Assembly (NCBI GenBank): GCA_026713545.1
Contig: JAPOOG010000050.1
Span: 1 to 46,239, forward strand
From: Bryobacterales bacterium
GTDB lineage: Bacteria > Acidobacteriota > Terriglobia > Bryobacterales > UBA6623
Direction: 5' to 3'
Length of the DNA: 46,239 nucleotides
The notes under the pieces are model-generated. The model ran no database searches, was not told the origin of the DNA, and was given only the letters and a program-made list of their open reading frames with translations. The position numbers and the translations under genes are program-made. Below, in pieces: positions 30,854 through 39,550 of this stretch (its first letter is position 1; every line of letters starts with the position of its first letter).

Positions 30854-31831
30854 TCATGAGTTTCTGGAGTGTGAGCCGGAAGGGTTCGGGTTGCTGGTTG
30901 CCTGCATAAGCCGTTCGGACAGCCAGGTTGAGTAGCTGGCGGAGTAGGAGATCGCATTCTCCAAGCTGAGCTGTTCCTCCAGCGCGGCACCCGTCTGGAG
31001 AGCGTTGTTGAAGCCTCCGTAGTCTTCCAGAGCTTGATGATCGTTGGAACCGATGGCGTCCTTGATGGCGAGAAGTTTGGTTGCGATCTCAGGGCTGGGG
31101 GTGGTCACTAGAGGCTGTCTCGTCCAGCTAGAAAACACGCGGCTCACATTGGTTTCGAGCCGCGTGTTGAAGCTGGCGTGAACGATAAACAAGGCAAAGC
31201 CGAGACGATAAAGTTCAGACCAGAGAGCGGAATGTTCGTTGCGCCAATTCTGTAGGCCCCTGTGTGATTGCTCATCGGAGTCGGCGTAGAGGAACCATGA
31301 TTGCTTGCTGTAGGTATCGACCGCGATCGGGTGCTTGTTGCCGAAAAGTCGAATGGTCCGACCGGAAGCGCCGGACCAGGTGCGACGAGGAAGGAGAGAG
31401 CGGTCGATGCCAAGATGATCGAAACAGGCGACTTTTTCGGGTTCGGTGGCAAGCCAGGGCAGATGCGGATGATCGAGTATGAAGTCGAGAGCGAGCAAGC
31501 GACGAAACGTTATGGGCCAGCTTGTTGTGCGGCGGTGGCGGATGTTGTCCGCTTTGAGAAGCCGGTAGATGGACTTGTTGGTGACTCGGGCGAGAAGGCC
31601 AAGTGTATCGAGGGGAGTTTCGACGATGAGTTTTTTTGAGATAAGTTTGCGGATGATGCGAAAGGTTGAAACACGGTTTTCTTCGCTGTAACCAAAGAAG
31701 AACTGAAGTTGCGAGCGGAGAAAGCAACCGGAATGAAGCGCGGTAGCGGCGAGCCATTCCGCAAGCTCCGTTGGCAGATCCAGCGAATCTGCCAGAATGG
31801 CGGCGCGGCCGTCCAGGTGGGGGAAGGTCAT
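30854..31831 (-). CDS. Winged-helix protein, Replic_Relax-like
   Basis: 325 residues. The N-terminal part looks like a winged helix (FLRSQLQFFFGYSEENRVST, then FRIIRKLISKKLIVETPLD). The middle and end match no known domain. It overlaps the preceding gene by four bases (ATGA). The pairing of two winged-helix proteins of this kind recalls replication-relaxation proteins of mobile elements. The identification is weak. Confidence 0.45.
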   Translation of the reverse strand: MTFPHLDGRAAILADSLDLPTELAEWLAATALHSGCFLRSQLQFFFGYSEENRVSTFRIIRKLISKKLIVETPLDTLGLLARVTNKSIYRLLKADNIRHRRTTSWPITFRRLLALDFILDHPHLPWLATEPEKVACFDHLGIDRSLLPRRTWSGASGRTIRLFGNKHPIAVDTYSKQSWFLYADSDEQSHRGLQNWRNEHSALWSELYRLGFALFIVHASFNTRLETNVSRVFSSWTRQPLVTTPSPEIATKLLAIKDAIGSNDHQALEDYGGFNNALQTGAALEEQLSLENAISYSASYSTWLSERLMQATSNPNPSGSHSRNS

Positions 31832-32802
31832 AGCTCGAAGAGTTCCTCATCGCGGTTTGCGCCGCCGCCTGGACTGCCGTTCTTGGAATCTTTGATGCCA
31901 AGCGCCGAGGAAATTCTTCGTTGGGCGGAGCCGCCGTTGGCGTAGAGTTTGAAGCCTGCCGACATCTTGGCCTGGATGCTGCCGCTGCGGTAGCTGTCGC
32001 TGGTGACTTCCACATCGACGCGGCCATGACTGCCTTGCTCGCGTTCGTACTCGATGCGGGCGTCGGGGTAGTGGATTTTGCCAGCCTCATCGACGGGCAG
32101 GCTCATCTGTTTGGCTGCTTCGATTTTGGCGTCAAAGGCTGCTTCGTCTCCGTCTTTCTGTCGTGCTCGTTCGGAGATTTTCGAAACCTGGCTTTTCAAT
32201 TCGTAGTCGAGTTGGACGCGCTTGACGCGGCTGCCGGATTTCTCGAGCTTGTCGATCTCGCTGCGGGCGGCGCGGTAGACGGTGGCGTCGTGGCGCACTT
32301 CTGAAGGCTTCACAAGGCCGCTCCAGTAGCGTTGGTTCTTGTTCTCGCGGTTGCCCCAGGCTATGCGCCGGCCCTTTTCAGTGGCGGAAAGGACTTTGAA
32401 GGACTTGTTGCCTTTTACGCGGATGGTGTGCTCGTGGAGCAAGCCTTCTTTCTTGAGGGCGTCGATGCCCTTGCGGCCGGCGAAGGCGTTGCCGCCGAAG
32501 CGCTGATCGATTACGTCGCGAACACTTGCGACGCGGTAGGTGGCAACGTCGTCGAGCGTCTGGCGCTTGCGTTGATGAATGCTGATGCGGTCGCGACTGA
32601 GAGAGCGTCTGGAGGGTCGTTGACGTGGAGCGCGGTTGACGGATCGTGTGGAGCGGCGCGGTTGCTGGAGCGATTTGGGTTTGTTTCGGTCAGGGGTTCG
32701 ATCGCTTTGTGAGCTGTGAACGCGGGGTACGACTTTGAAGTGAACGGGGCCCGCTCGATCGGAGCGAGCCCCGCTGCGTGGTTCAATGTCTCGGCCTCGC
32801 AT
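31828..32802 (-). CDS. Replication-relaxation-like protein
   Basis: 324 residues from the ATG at 32802, with AGGAA upstream. A very basic Arg/Ser-rich N-terminus (about 100 residues) is followed by a winged helix (VRDVIDQRFGGNAFAGRKGI, ALKKEGLLHEHTI) and a C-terminal domain with HYPDARIEYE, VDVEVTSDSYRSG and IQAKMSAGFKLYANG. The D, E, K spacing in that domain resembles a PD-(D/E)XK nuclease fold as in Replic_Relax proteins. Since the VirD2-like protein lacks its histidines, this is another candidate for the nicking or DNA-processing function. A GC-rich hairpin (32745-32775) lies within its first codons. Confidence 0.52.
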   Translation of the reverse strand: MRGRDIEPRSGARSDRAGPVHFKVVPRVHSSQSDRTPDRNKPKSLQQPRRSTRSVNRAPRQRPSRRSLSRDRISIHQRKRQTLDDVATYRVASVRDVIDQRFGGNAFAGRKGIDALKKEGLLHEHTIRVKGNKSFKVLSATEKGRRIAWGNRENKNQRYWSGLVKPSEVRHDATVYRAARSEIDKLEKSGSRVKRVQLDYELKSQVSKISERARQKDGDEAAFDAKIEAAKQMSLPVDEAGKIHYPDARIEYEREQGSHGRVDVEVTSDSYRSGSIQAKMSAGFKLYANGGSAQRRISSALGIKDSKNGSPGGGANRDEELFEL

Positions 32803-32917
32803 GACGCATTTTCCTAACGGCCGGCAACGTGGTTTATGTGCTTGTCGGGCGCCAGGAAGCTCCAGTGTTTGTGTCCGATAGCGAATCGAGTTGTTGGAGC
32901 AGTTACGGGTTGATGAG

Positions 32918-33115
32918 TCATGGCGAAGACGCTGGAGCAACCTCCTTTCTGTCGAAGTACTCAGCTTCTTCGAGCAAAACAATCCTGTTGTTCTGCGCGA
33001 AAAAGGCGCAGGCTGAGCAAAGGTCGTCTTCAACCCAACAACAGGGAAACCCGTCAGGTTCGATGCACGCATTGAAATCCGTGCAATGGCAAACGCGGCA
33101 GGCTTGGGTGTTCAT
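32918..33115 (-). CDS. Small cysteine-rich (probable zinc-binding) protein
   Basis: 65 residues. CRVCHCTDFNACIEPDGFPC, then CWVEDDLCSACA, gives a pattern of eight or nine cysteines widely seen in short proteins of phages and plasmids. It ends with an acidic helix. The ATG overlaps the stop of the next upstream gene (ATGA). Its function is not known; zinc binding is likely from the Cys spacing. Confidence 0.72.
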   Translation of the reverse strand: MNTQACRVCHCTDFNACIEPDGFPCCWVEDDLCSACAFFAQNNRIVLLEEAEYFDRKEVAPASSP

Positions 33116-33426
33116 TCGAGTTCTCCAGTGCGCTCGCGCTGAAGCCTGAGAGCCAGCTCTTCGTCGTGGGATTGACCGGCGGCGAGTCGCTTGTCCATCA
33201 GCTTGAGTTTGCCGCCTACGTCGCCGAGGCCGGCGCGGCGAGCGAGCCAGTAGATGAATGCGAAAAGAGTCACCATGGCAGTCAGAAGGTGAAGGCTGAG
33301 GCTTACGGTGTACTGAGCTATGAGAATCGGAGCATAGGGTTCGAGGTAGTTGATTTGCTCTCCAACAAGAAGTAAGGCGATGACCCAAACGATCAGGCTC
33401 AGTCCGGTTGCGATACGCCAGGGCAT
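33112..33426 (-). CDS. Small two-helix membrane protein of the transfer operon
   Basis: 104 residues. Two membrane segments (about 6-24 and 37-62) are followed by a basic, helical cytoplasmic tail (KLKLMDKRLAAGQSHDEELA). It begins four bases after the virB4 stop, with tight coupling to the cysteine-rich gene. The position recalls small inner-membrane accessory proteins between virB4 and virB5 in other systems; the family is not recognised. Confidence 0.65.
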   Translation of the reverse strand: MPWRIATGLSLIVWVIALLLVGEQINYLEPYAPILIAQYTVSLSLHLLTAMVTLFAFIYWLARRAGLGDVGGKLKLMDKRLAAGQSHDEELALRLQRERTGELE

Positions 33427-33430
33427 GCGG

Positions 33431-35845
33431 TCAGATTCCTCGAGCCAGTTGATCGATGGCGTCCTGGAGATTGCCGGCGCTTCTGATAGCGGCGGCGCGT
33501 TTCTCTTCCTCGATGGGGTTGGACGTGAACATCCAGTAGCTGCGCTTGTCTACGTTCAGGGTGAGTACTTCGCGATCGTTGGGGTTGCGGACGTAGATTT
33601 CGCGTTTGGGGGTAAGGCCACGGATGAGAGAGGTTTCCGATTCCGAGAGTTGCAGCCGAGAGGCGGCTTCGTAGGAGAGGTCGCGGATTGAGAGAAACAG
33701 GCGGTTGGGGATCGATTCGATGAGAGCTCCGGTGGCGACACCGCCGGCAACGTCGGATACGGATTGGGTGGCGAGGATGAGGGCGGCGTTGCGTTTGCGC
33801 CAGGTGCGAGCGGCTTCGGCGAGATAGTTCGCTGTGGCGGGTTCAGCGAGGAAACGCCAGGCTTCATCGACGACGAGAATCTTGAGGCGGGTGGTTTCAT
33901 CGGGGCGTTCGAGCTCCAGGCGCAAGCGTTCCAGGCAATAGGTCAGGGCTGCGGAGGCAAGATCGGGAAACTGTTTCGCTCCCGCAAGATCGACAACCTG
34001 CCAGTCGGAACCGTCGATTTCCTTCCCTTGGCCGGCCAGGTCGAAGATTTTTCCCCACTGGCCGTCTCCGATCCAGCGGGTCATTGCGTTTTTCATGCGA
34101 GGGGGAAGGGTTTCGACGAGCGAGCTCATGCGGCGTTGATCTGGATCGATGCCGTATACGTCCTCGACGCGGGCGCGAATGTCTGTGGTGTCGTCGCCGC
34201 TGGCTTGGTAGCCTCCGAGCTTGAGCAGTTGAGCAATCCATCCGGTGAGAAACTCGTAGGTGCGGTCGCCTTCGGGAAGGCTGAAAGGATGCAGTGGCGT
34301 ACCGCCTCCGGTACCGTCGAGGCGCAGGTAGCTGCCGCCGAGCATGGCGGTGAGGTTGCGGTAGCTGCCGCCGAGGTCAAGGATGCAGACTCGCGGGTTG
34401 TAGCGCAGGACGTGAACCAACAGGAAGTTGAGAAGGAAGCTCTTGCCGGCGCCGGTCGAGCCAAGAATGAGGGAGTGGCCTACATCGGAACCGGCGAAAA
34501 GGTCGTAGTCGTAGAGGGTTCCGCAGCGGGTTTCGAGCGTCGCTAGCGACGGCGCTTCCAGGTGGTCTGACTCCGGATCGCCTCGACCTGGCGCGAAGAT
34601 GGGAGAGCAGCACAGTGCGGTTCCGGCCGAGACGGGCATCCGGCGCAATTGACGGCTGGCGGCTTGTCCCGGCAGGCGGGCGAACCATGTGGAGAGTTGG
34701 CCGTATCCTTCGCGAAGGAGCTTGATGTCACGGCCGGTGAAGATTTTGACGACGGAGGAATCGAGCTCTTCGAGTTGCTGCAAGTCGGGGGCATGAATCG
34801 AGAGTGAAGCCGCCAGCTTGCCCCAGGGGATGCCTTCGGTCTGCAGCTCGACGAGTGCATCGCCCAGGGCGGCAGATTCTGCGGCCGCCGCCGAATCGAT
34901 CATGGCGGAATCGGTTCCTTCGGTTCCTCTGGCATGCGCCATCATCGAGTAGCGCGAGGAGAAGAAGTGCTTCTGTGCGGATCGGATGATTCCTCGCGCC
35001 TTACCGACTGACAAGCCTTGCCATTCCCAAACGTAGGTCCAGGTCGCGCGAAGGGTGAGCAGCTCCCACAGGATGTTTGCGGTTGCCTTCGGCGGTGGTT
35101 CGAGTAGCGAGTAGATGGCGAGAGGTTCGTCGTCGAGGGACAGGTGGCGGCGATGTCCGTCGAGGTGGGACAATCCCCATGCCCAATGAAGGGCTCCGCC
35201 TTCATGAACCGGCGCCACGGTTCCTGGCCGATTGATCATGTCTCCGAGTACGGCAGTCGCTTCTTTTTCTTCCAACAGCGTGCTTGGGGAAACGTCGGTG
35301 ATCAGGCCGCGGCTGGCATCGACGATGCGCTGCAGTCGTTCGGCAGCTCGGATGATTGATTCTTGAACGTAGCGCCGTTGGGCTTTGCCGTTGCTGGTGA
35401 GCCGCTTCAGCCAGGAGGCGGCGACTCCGCCTTTCTGATGTGCTTCCTGGAGTCGGGAGTCGAGCGTCCAGGCGGCGATGAAACGAAGCTCTCCGGATCG
35501 GCGTGTGATTTCGTTGGCTCGTGATTGGAAGATGGCGTCAGGCAGGCGTTCGTTGCCGATCGAGGCAACCGCATCGGAGTGAACGGGCCGGCGAGTGATA
35601 ATCAGCGAGAAGCGCACGTCGTCATCGAGCTGGCCTAGCAGCCGCATCCAGGTGGCGAGGACATGATCGAGGTCTTCCGGCGCACTTCCGGCGATGCCGC
35701 AGGGGAAGAATTCCGCGAGCGTAACCAGTCCTCCGGGACGGGTGAGCAAGGTTCGCTTGTCCACCCAGCCCCAATAGGGCAGCTCATCGGCCAGCGAGCC
35801 GGCTTGATCGAATCTCTGGCGAGAGGACTGCGTGATGGGAGTCAT
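33431..35845 (-). CDS. trbE: VirB4/TrbE ATPase
   Basis: 804 residues. The N-terminal CagE/TrbE region is followed by a RecA-type domain: Walker A GSTGAGKS (about 465-472), CILDLGGSYRNLTAML after it, Walker B ILVVDEAW (about 655-662), and ALILATQSVSDVAGG after Walker B. It powers pilus assembly and substrate transfer. The start overlaps the virB3 stop (ATGA). Length is normal for TrbE. Confidence 0.95.
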   Translation of the reverse strand: MTPITQSSRQRFDQAGSLADELPYWGWVDKRTLLTRPGGLVTLAEFFPCGIAGSAPEDLDHVLATWMRLLGQLDDDVRFSLIITRRPVHSDAVASIGNERLPDAIFQSRANEITRRSGELRFIAAWTLDSRLQEAHQKGGVAASWLKRLTSNGKAQRRYVQESIIRAAERLQRIVDASRGLITDVSPSTLLEEKEATAVLGDMINRPGTVAPVHEGGALHWAWGLSHLDGHRRHLSLDDEPLAIYSLLEPPPKATANILWELLTLRATWTYVWEWQGLSVGKARGIIRSAQKHFFSSRYSMMAHARGTEGTDSAMIDSAAAAESAALGDALVELQTEGIPWGKLAASLSIHAPDLQQLEELDSSVVKIFTGRDIKLLREGYGQLSTWFARLPGQAASRQLRRMPVSAGTALCCSPIFAPGRGDPESDHLEAPSLATLETRCGTLYDYDLFAGSDVGHSLILGSTGAGKSFLLNFLLVHVLRYNPRVCILDLGGSYRNLTAMLGGSYLRLDGTGGGTPLHPFSLPEGDRTYEFLTGWIAQLLKLGGYQASGDDTTDIRARVEDVYGIDPDQRRMSSLVETLPPRMKNAMTRWIGDGQWGKIFDLAGQGKEIDGSDWQVVDLAGAKQFPDLASAALTYCLERLRLELERPDETTRLKILVVDEAWRFLAEPATANYLAEAARTWRKRNAALILATQSVSDVAGGVATGALIESIPNRLFLSIRDLSYEAASRLQLSESETSLIRGLTPKREIYVRNPNDREVLTLNVDKRSYWMFTSNPIEEEKRAAAIRSAGNLQDAIDQLARGI

Positions 35846-36162
35846 GTTGTTGAAGTGTTGCTGACGATTTCGATTTCCGCCTCGGCCGCAGGCCGCTTCG
35901 CGGGATCGTAGCGGGGCTTGTCGCTAGAGGCAGCTCGTGTGATCTGCAGCATGTGCGGATCGTGGCGGGTTCCCAGCCAGCCGATGGCGTAGCCGGTGAT
36001 GAAGAGCAGCAAGCCGGCCGGCAGGGAGTTGAGGACATTGAAGGTGGCCGCTCCGAAGGTAGCGGCAAGAATGAAGACCCTCCGCTCACAGCCCATGACT
36101 GTGAGTGGGCGGACCAGGGACCGGCAGGCTGGCCAGGATCGCTTTCCGTAGACAACCGACAT
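35842..36162 (-). CDS. trbD: VirB3/TrbD-like membrane protein
   Basis: 106 residues. A basic N-terminus (CRSLVRPLTVMGCERRVFIL) matches the usual VirB3 start, in which one or two close membrane segments follow (about 30-65). The C-terminal tail is longer and more charged than usual. It lies between virB2 and virB4, the standard place. Confidence 0.82.
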   Translation of the reverse strand: MSVVYGKRSWPACRSLVRPLTVMGCERRVFILAATFGAATFNVLNSLPAGLLLFITGYAIGWLGTRHDPHMLQITRAASSDKPRYDPAKRPAAEAEIEIVSNTSTT

Positions 36163-36177
36163 GAAGAGCTCGGCGCC

Positions 36178-36489
36178 TCAGAACAGCCAGTCGATGAAGT
36201 TGGCGGCGCCGAGGGTCATGCCGAGGCCGAAGACGATGCCGGCGAGGGCGCGCTTCGAGCCGCCTTCACCAAAGGCGAACATCAAGCCGCCGATGACGAT
36301 GGCGATCAGGCTCAGTCCGCGAGCGATGGCGCCGGTGAAGGCAGTTTGCAGGGTGGTCACGGCATCGACCCAGGGGCCGGTGGTCGGCGTCGTCGCAGCG
36401 GCAAAAAGCGGAGCGGCATGCAGAGCGAAAATCGCGGCAAGAGCGGCAGCTCGGGTGACTGCGGCCTTGTGTTTGCGAAGGAATCTCAT
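36178..36489 (-). CDS. trbC: VirB2/TrbC major pilin
   Basis: 103 residues. The long signal peptide ends at APLFA (about residue 30). Two membrane segments follow (ARGLSLIAIVIGGLMFAFGE and LAGIVFGLGMTLGAANFIDW), as in VirB2 pilins. AGGAGG lies 8 bases before the ATG. It is the first gene of the operon; the promoter should lie in 36490-36650. Confidence 0.88.
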   Translation of the reverse strand: MRFLRKHKAAVTRAAALAAIFALHAAPLFAAATTPTTGPWVDAVTTLQTAFTGAIARGLSLIAIVIGGLMFAFGEGGSKRALAGIVFGLGMTLGAANFIDWLF

Positions 36490-36571
36490 GAGTACCTCCT
36501 GTCAAATACTGGCATCGAATCGAGGTGCTCTCAAGCGCCGCAAGGCGCAGCCGTGTGGAGCAGTTCTCCAC

Positions 36572-36580
36572 TTTTCCACA
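36572..36580 (+). promoter_or_regulatory. DnaA box near the iterons
   Basis: TTTTCCACA fits the DnaA consensus TTWTNCACA exactly. It lies about 80 bases from the iteron array, as in iteron-type plasmid origins. A related, weaker site TTCTCCACT lies just before it. Confidence 0.65.
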
Positions 36581-36660
36581 GATCGGTTAGACGCGCGTGC
36601 GCGGCCTTTAGGAAGGTTTAAGGTCAACTACAGGAGAGAAAAGAGGTCGAATCCGGTGAA

Positions 36661-36794
36661 CGCGACAAAAGGGTCCCACGAAACGCGACAAAAGGGTCCC
36701 ACGAAACGCGACAAAAGGGTCCCATGAAACGCGACAAAAGGGTCCCATGAAACGCGACAAAAGGGTCCCATAAAAACGCGACAAAAGGGTCCCA
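36661..36794. repeat. Iteron array of the plasmid origin, six copies
   Basis: Six direct copies of the 18-bp core CGCGACAAAAGGGTCCCA start at 36661, 36684, 36707, 36730, 36753 and 36777. The period is 23 bp, the last step 24. They lie directly downstream of repA. The cores are identical; only the spacers vary. RepA binding here would start replication and control copy number. Confidence 0.93.
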
Positions 36795-36832
36795 CTCGAA
36801 GTTGGACTTTCGGGAAGAAGTGACAGTCAGCA

Positions 36833-37924
36833 TCAGATCATCAATGACGATCTGGTGTGGCTGGTGACACGAGCGACTTGGCGCTCGATCCATTCCACGT
36901 CTGCGGGGTTGTTGGGAGCGAGGCGTAAGCCCTTGCGGTTCATGGAAACGTAGGGAGCAACGGGATTCAGGCTGAGAAGATGATTGATGGTGGTCTGAAA
37001 GCGAGAACGAAAGTCGCGGTTGCGATCCAGTGAGGAACCGAATTGTCTGCGGAGTTCTCTCCAGGGGATGAAGTGTTCTCTGTCGATCTTCCAGGTGCGG
37101 TAGGTGAGCCAGGCATAGAGGTCGAGGGCGAGTGGCGAGCGTTTGATCTGGCGAATGATTTCCGACTGAAGAGGAATGACGGATTGCTGAGTGAGCGAGA
37201 AGAAGGAATCGCTGAAGGTGATGTGGATGCAGTCGGAGGAATGGAACCAATGGTTGGAGATCACGAGGCTGTCGTGCTTTTCGTCTTCGCCATCTTTGCC
37301 GAAGTGAGTGGAGAAGGTGGTTGAGCAAAGTCGGAAGAGCTGTTCTCTGATGCGATGGTATTTCTTCCCATTCCAAGGAAGCTCCATATTCTGCAGAAAA
37401 GCGCGCCAGCTTGACTTCAGCTCGAAGCGGCGGTCCTTGCTGCGGATTCGCTCGGTGGTGAGGAACATCAGTATCAGGCGTGCGTAAACGCCGAAGGGAA
37501 GACCAATTTCCGGATCGACGTGAAAGCTCAGGCGTAGGTCGCCGTCATGGCGGACATAAGTGCTCCCTGCAACACGACGGTGCGGCAGCGTCATGGTGAC
37601 CAAATGGCGGGGAAGGAAGAGAAGACGCTTGTAGGGAGGACGGGATTCACAGGATGAGCGCACGACCTTAAAAACGATTCCGGCAGCCCAGCGGCGCTTG
37701 ATGATTTGACGGTTCACTTTCTCGAAGAGCTTGATGCGTTCACTCTTCGGTTTCGAAGAGGCTTTCTTGGATTCGAGGATGACGCGACCCTTCGGATCGA
37801 TGCCGATGACTTGCTGGTTGAAAAGGTATTCCAAGTCGGGTTCGGACAAGGTGAGTTGAAGGCTGCTGACGGCGGTTTCAAAGATGGAACGGCCCGTTTC
37901 AACAGCATGCTTGTCGTAGGGCAT
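36833..37924 (-). CDS. repA: Plasmid replication initiator RepA
   Basis: 363 residues. The middle part (LFLPRHLVTMTLPHRRVAGS) and the C-terminal winged-helix region (SPLALDLYAWLTYRTWKIDR, then WRELRRQFGSSLD) match the plasmid-encoded RepA (RepA_C) family, which binds iterons and opens the origin. The iteron array follows within 40 bases of its end. The coding frame is intact. There is no good Shine-Dalgarno; a 7-bp palindrome abuts the ATG and may control expression. It shows that the region is, or comes from, a replicating plasmid. Confidence 0.85.
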   Translation of the reverse strand: MPYDKHAVETGRSIFETAVSSLQLTLSEPDLEYLFNQQVIGIDPKGRVILESKKASSKPKSERIKLFEKVNRQIIKRRWAAGIVFKVVRSSCESRPPYKRLLFLPRHLVTMTLPHRRVAGSTYVRHDGDLRLSFHVDPEIGLPFGVYARLILMFLTTERIRSKDRRFELKSSWRAFLQNMELPWNGKKYHRIREQLFRLCSTTFSTHFGKDGEDEKHDSLVISNHWFHSSDCIHITFSDSFFSLTQQSVIPLQSEIIRQIKRSPLALDLYAWLTYRTWKIDREHFIPWRELRRQFGSSLDRNRDFRSRFQTTINHLLSLNPVAPYVSMNRKGLRLAPNNPADVEWIERQVARVTSHTRSSLMI

Positions 37925-37944
37925 GGCAGTCTGTTCTGACTGCC
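37925..37944. promoter_or_regulatory. Palindrome abutting the repA start
   Basis: GGCAGTC (37925-37931) and GACTGCC (37938-37944) around six bases, directly before the repA ATG. It could be a Rep operator or an RNA hairpin, or mark the junction of element and chromosome, which must lie between here and 37972. Confidence 0.55.
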
Positions 37945-37971
37945 TGACAAGCCTTCCTAGCAGGTAAAAAG

Positions 37972-38220
37972 TTAATACTCAGGGAAGTAATAGCCGATCA
38001 AAGGAAGGTCGAACGATCGCAAGATCGATTCCTTCGGCTCGCGTTCGAGCAAGAACTCGAATGACAGGAGGAGAAGTTCTTCGGTAGAGGCCCTACCGCC
38101 GGTGAGCTTACGGGCGTATTCGGAATCGACCTTGACGCGGTGGGCGGTGGCTCCGCCGCCTTCCTGAACGGTGACGATGTACTCACCGCCACTTCCTGCC
38201 TCGACTTCAATCGCCGGCAT
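37972..38220 (-). CDS. Conserved small chromosomal protein, 82 residues
   Basis: The start MPAIEVEAG at 38220 is preferred over longer frames. A beta-rich N-terminus (GGEYIVTVQEGGGATAHRVK) is followed by a helical part (TEELLLLSFEFLLEREP) and the end FDLPLIGYYFPEY, a pattern of a widespread short uncharacterised family. It is the last recognisable chromosomal gene before the plasmid-like element. Confidence 0.72.
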   Translation of the reverse strand: MPAIEVEAGSGGEYIVTVQEGGGATAHRVKVDSEYARKLTGGRASTEELLLLSFEFLLEREPKESILRSFDLPLIGYYFPEY

Positions 38221-38234
38221 CGGAGTTGATCTTA

Positions 38235-38511
38235 CCCTGCCTTTCTCACGACCTGACGCGAAGCACGCGAAAAAAGCCGTGTTTCGTGTCTCGTGATTCG
38301 CGAAAACCATTGGCGTGGGCCTCGTTCGCTCCCAGAAGAAATCCCTGACGGGCAGTGAACCATAAAGGACGTGTTTCGCGTCTCGTGTTACGTGACCCGA
38401 GGGCCAGAGGAGGCAATATGACCGCTACGCCTGCGCGCGCCAAGCAGCTCGCGCCTCGTCCTGACGGCCTTGGCACGCACTTCACCTCGCCGCGTGGCGA
38501 GACATGCCGGC
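38235..38511. repeat. REP-like intergenic repeat, copy 1
   Basis: The left part begins CCTGCCTTTCTCAC and includes GAAGCACGCGA. The right part includes GCGCGCCAAGC, CGCGCCTCGTCCTGACGGCC and a hairpin CTCGCC/GGCGAG. Both parts recur at 43689-43874 in the same order and direction. The middle differs. No gene is supported between 38221 and 38527. Confidence 0.75.
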
Positions 38512-38527
38512 AAAGACGAACAGAGTC

Positions 38528-38818
38528 CTACTTCCAAAGCCGCCAAGCCTCGCCCATGCCGATCCAGATATTCACCAACCCCACCCCCGAGACCCCACCG
38601 CGCAGGTAGTTGCTCAACCACACCCCATGCAACTGCGGCGTCAATCCAAAGAAGAAATTGTTGTCCCAAAACGGCGTCCAGGGCAGGATCACCAGTAGGA
38701 TCCCGATCTCGATGCAGAACAGAATGAACAGGACATGAGTCAGCAGCCTCGCACGAGCGCCTCGTTGAACCGGCTCGGACTCGGGTTCACCCGTTTTCAG
38801 GCCGAGAATCTCACCCAT
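38528..38818 (-). CDS. Two-helix membrane protein
   Basis: 96 residues. Membrane segments are at about 26-48 (LLTHVLFILFCIEIGILLVI) and in the C-terminal half (GGVSGVGLVNIWIGM). The central WTPFWDNNFFFGLTP motif and the C-terminal GEAWRLWK fit a family I recall in Acidobacteriota-like genomes, without known function. It follows rnhB by 33 bases, in the same direction, as the end of the translation cluster. Confidence 0.75.
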   Translation of the reverse strand: MGEILGLKTGEPESEPVQRGARARLLTHVLFILFCIEIGILLVILPWTPFWDNNFFFGLTPQLHGVWLSNYLRGGVSGVGLVNIWIGMGEAWRLWK

Positions 38819-38851
38819 AGTCTTCCAGAAAGAAAGCGCCGCCGCTCCATC

Positions 38852-39550
38852 CTACACGCCCAAGGGAAGCGACACACGTGAATCCGGTTGCGGCCCGAAG
38901 CAGGCGCAATCGGCAACCGGCTTGAACGACATCCGATGCAGAGGTGTCGGGCCGTGTACTTCGAGAGCGGCCAAATGAACCGGGGAGCCATAGCCCTTAT
39001 TCGAAGCCAGCCCGTACTCGGGAAACACTATGTCCCACTCCTCCATCCAACGATCGCGCTCGACTTTCGCCACGATCGACGCCGCCGCGACCGACGAACT
39101 CGTGGCGTCAGCCTTGACAATCGATTTCTGCGGAATGGCCACATCCAACGTCAGAGCATCGACCACAAGGGCCGCCGCCGCCGGATCCAGCCCGAGAACA
39201 GCAGCTTGCATCGCCAACCGCGAAGCCTGATAGATGTTCACGCGATCGACCTGAGCATTGTCAACGGCCGCCACCGAGACGGCAATGGCCCGCTCGTGAA
39301 TCCGCCCGCTCAGCACCCGGCGTGATTCCGCATCAAGCCGCTTGCTATCGTTGAGCCCCCGCACAGGATGACGCGGATCGAGAATCACGGCGGCGGCCAC
39401 AACCGGTCCGAAGAGACAACCGCGGCCGACTTCGTCCACTCCGGCTATCAGCGAGTACCCCCTGGCACGCAACCCTTGCTCGATCCTCGTATCAGGCCGG
39501 TTCCTGGGCACTCGTTTTTTGCGGGCAAGCGGCGCCACGGTTCGCGGCAT
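38852..39550 (-). CDS. rnhB: Ribonuclease HII
   Basis: 232 residues. GVDEVGRGCLFGPVVAAAV carries the catalytic DE pair, LNDSKRLDAESRR is next, and VVDALTLDVA and SIVAKVERDRWME hold further active-site residues. It cuts RNA in RNA-DNA hybrids. The ATG directly follows the rplS stop. Confidence 0.95.
   Translation of the reverse strand: MPRTVAPLARKKRVPRNRPDTRIEQGLRARGYSLIAGVDEVGRGCLFGPVVAAAVILDPRHPVRGLNDSKRLDAESRRVLSGRIHERAIAVSVAAVDNAQVDRVNIYQASRLAMQAAVLGLDPAAAALVVDALTLDVAIPQKSIVKADATSSSVAAASIVAKVERDRWMEEWDIVFPEYGLASNKGYGSPVHLAALEVHGPTPLHRMSFKPVADCACFGPQPDSRVSLPLGV

Noticed and set aside
32745..32775. GC-rich hairpin as a terminator before the Replic_Relax-like gene
   Set aside because: It lies inside the first codons of the gene and has no T-tract, so it is not a normal terminator.
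36624..37376. Minus-strand frame with repeated WDPFVAF
   Set aside because: It is a translation of the iterons and of the out-of-frame repA gene.
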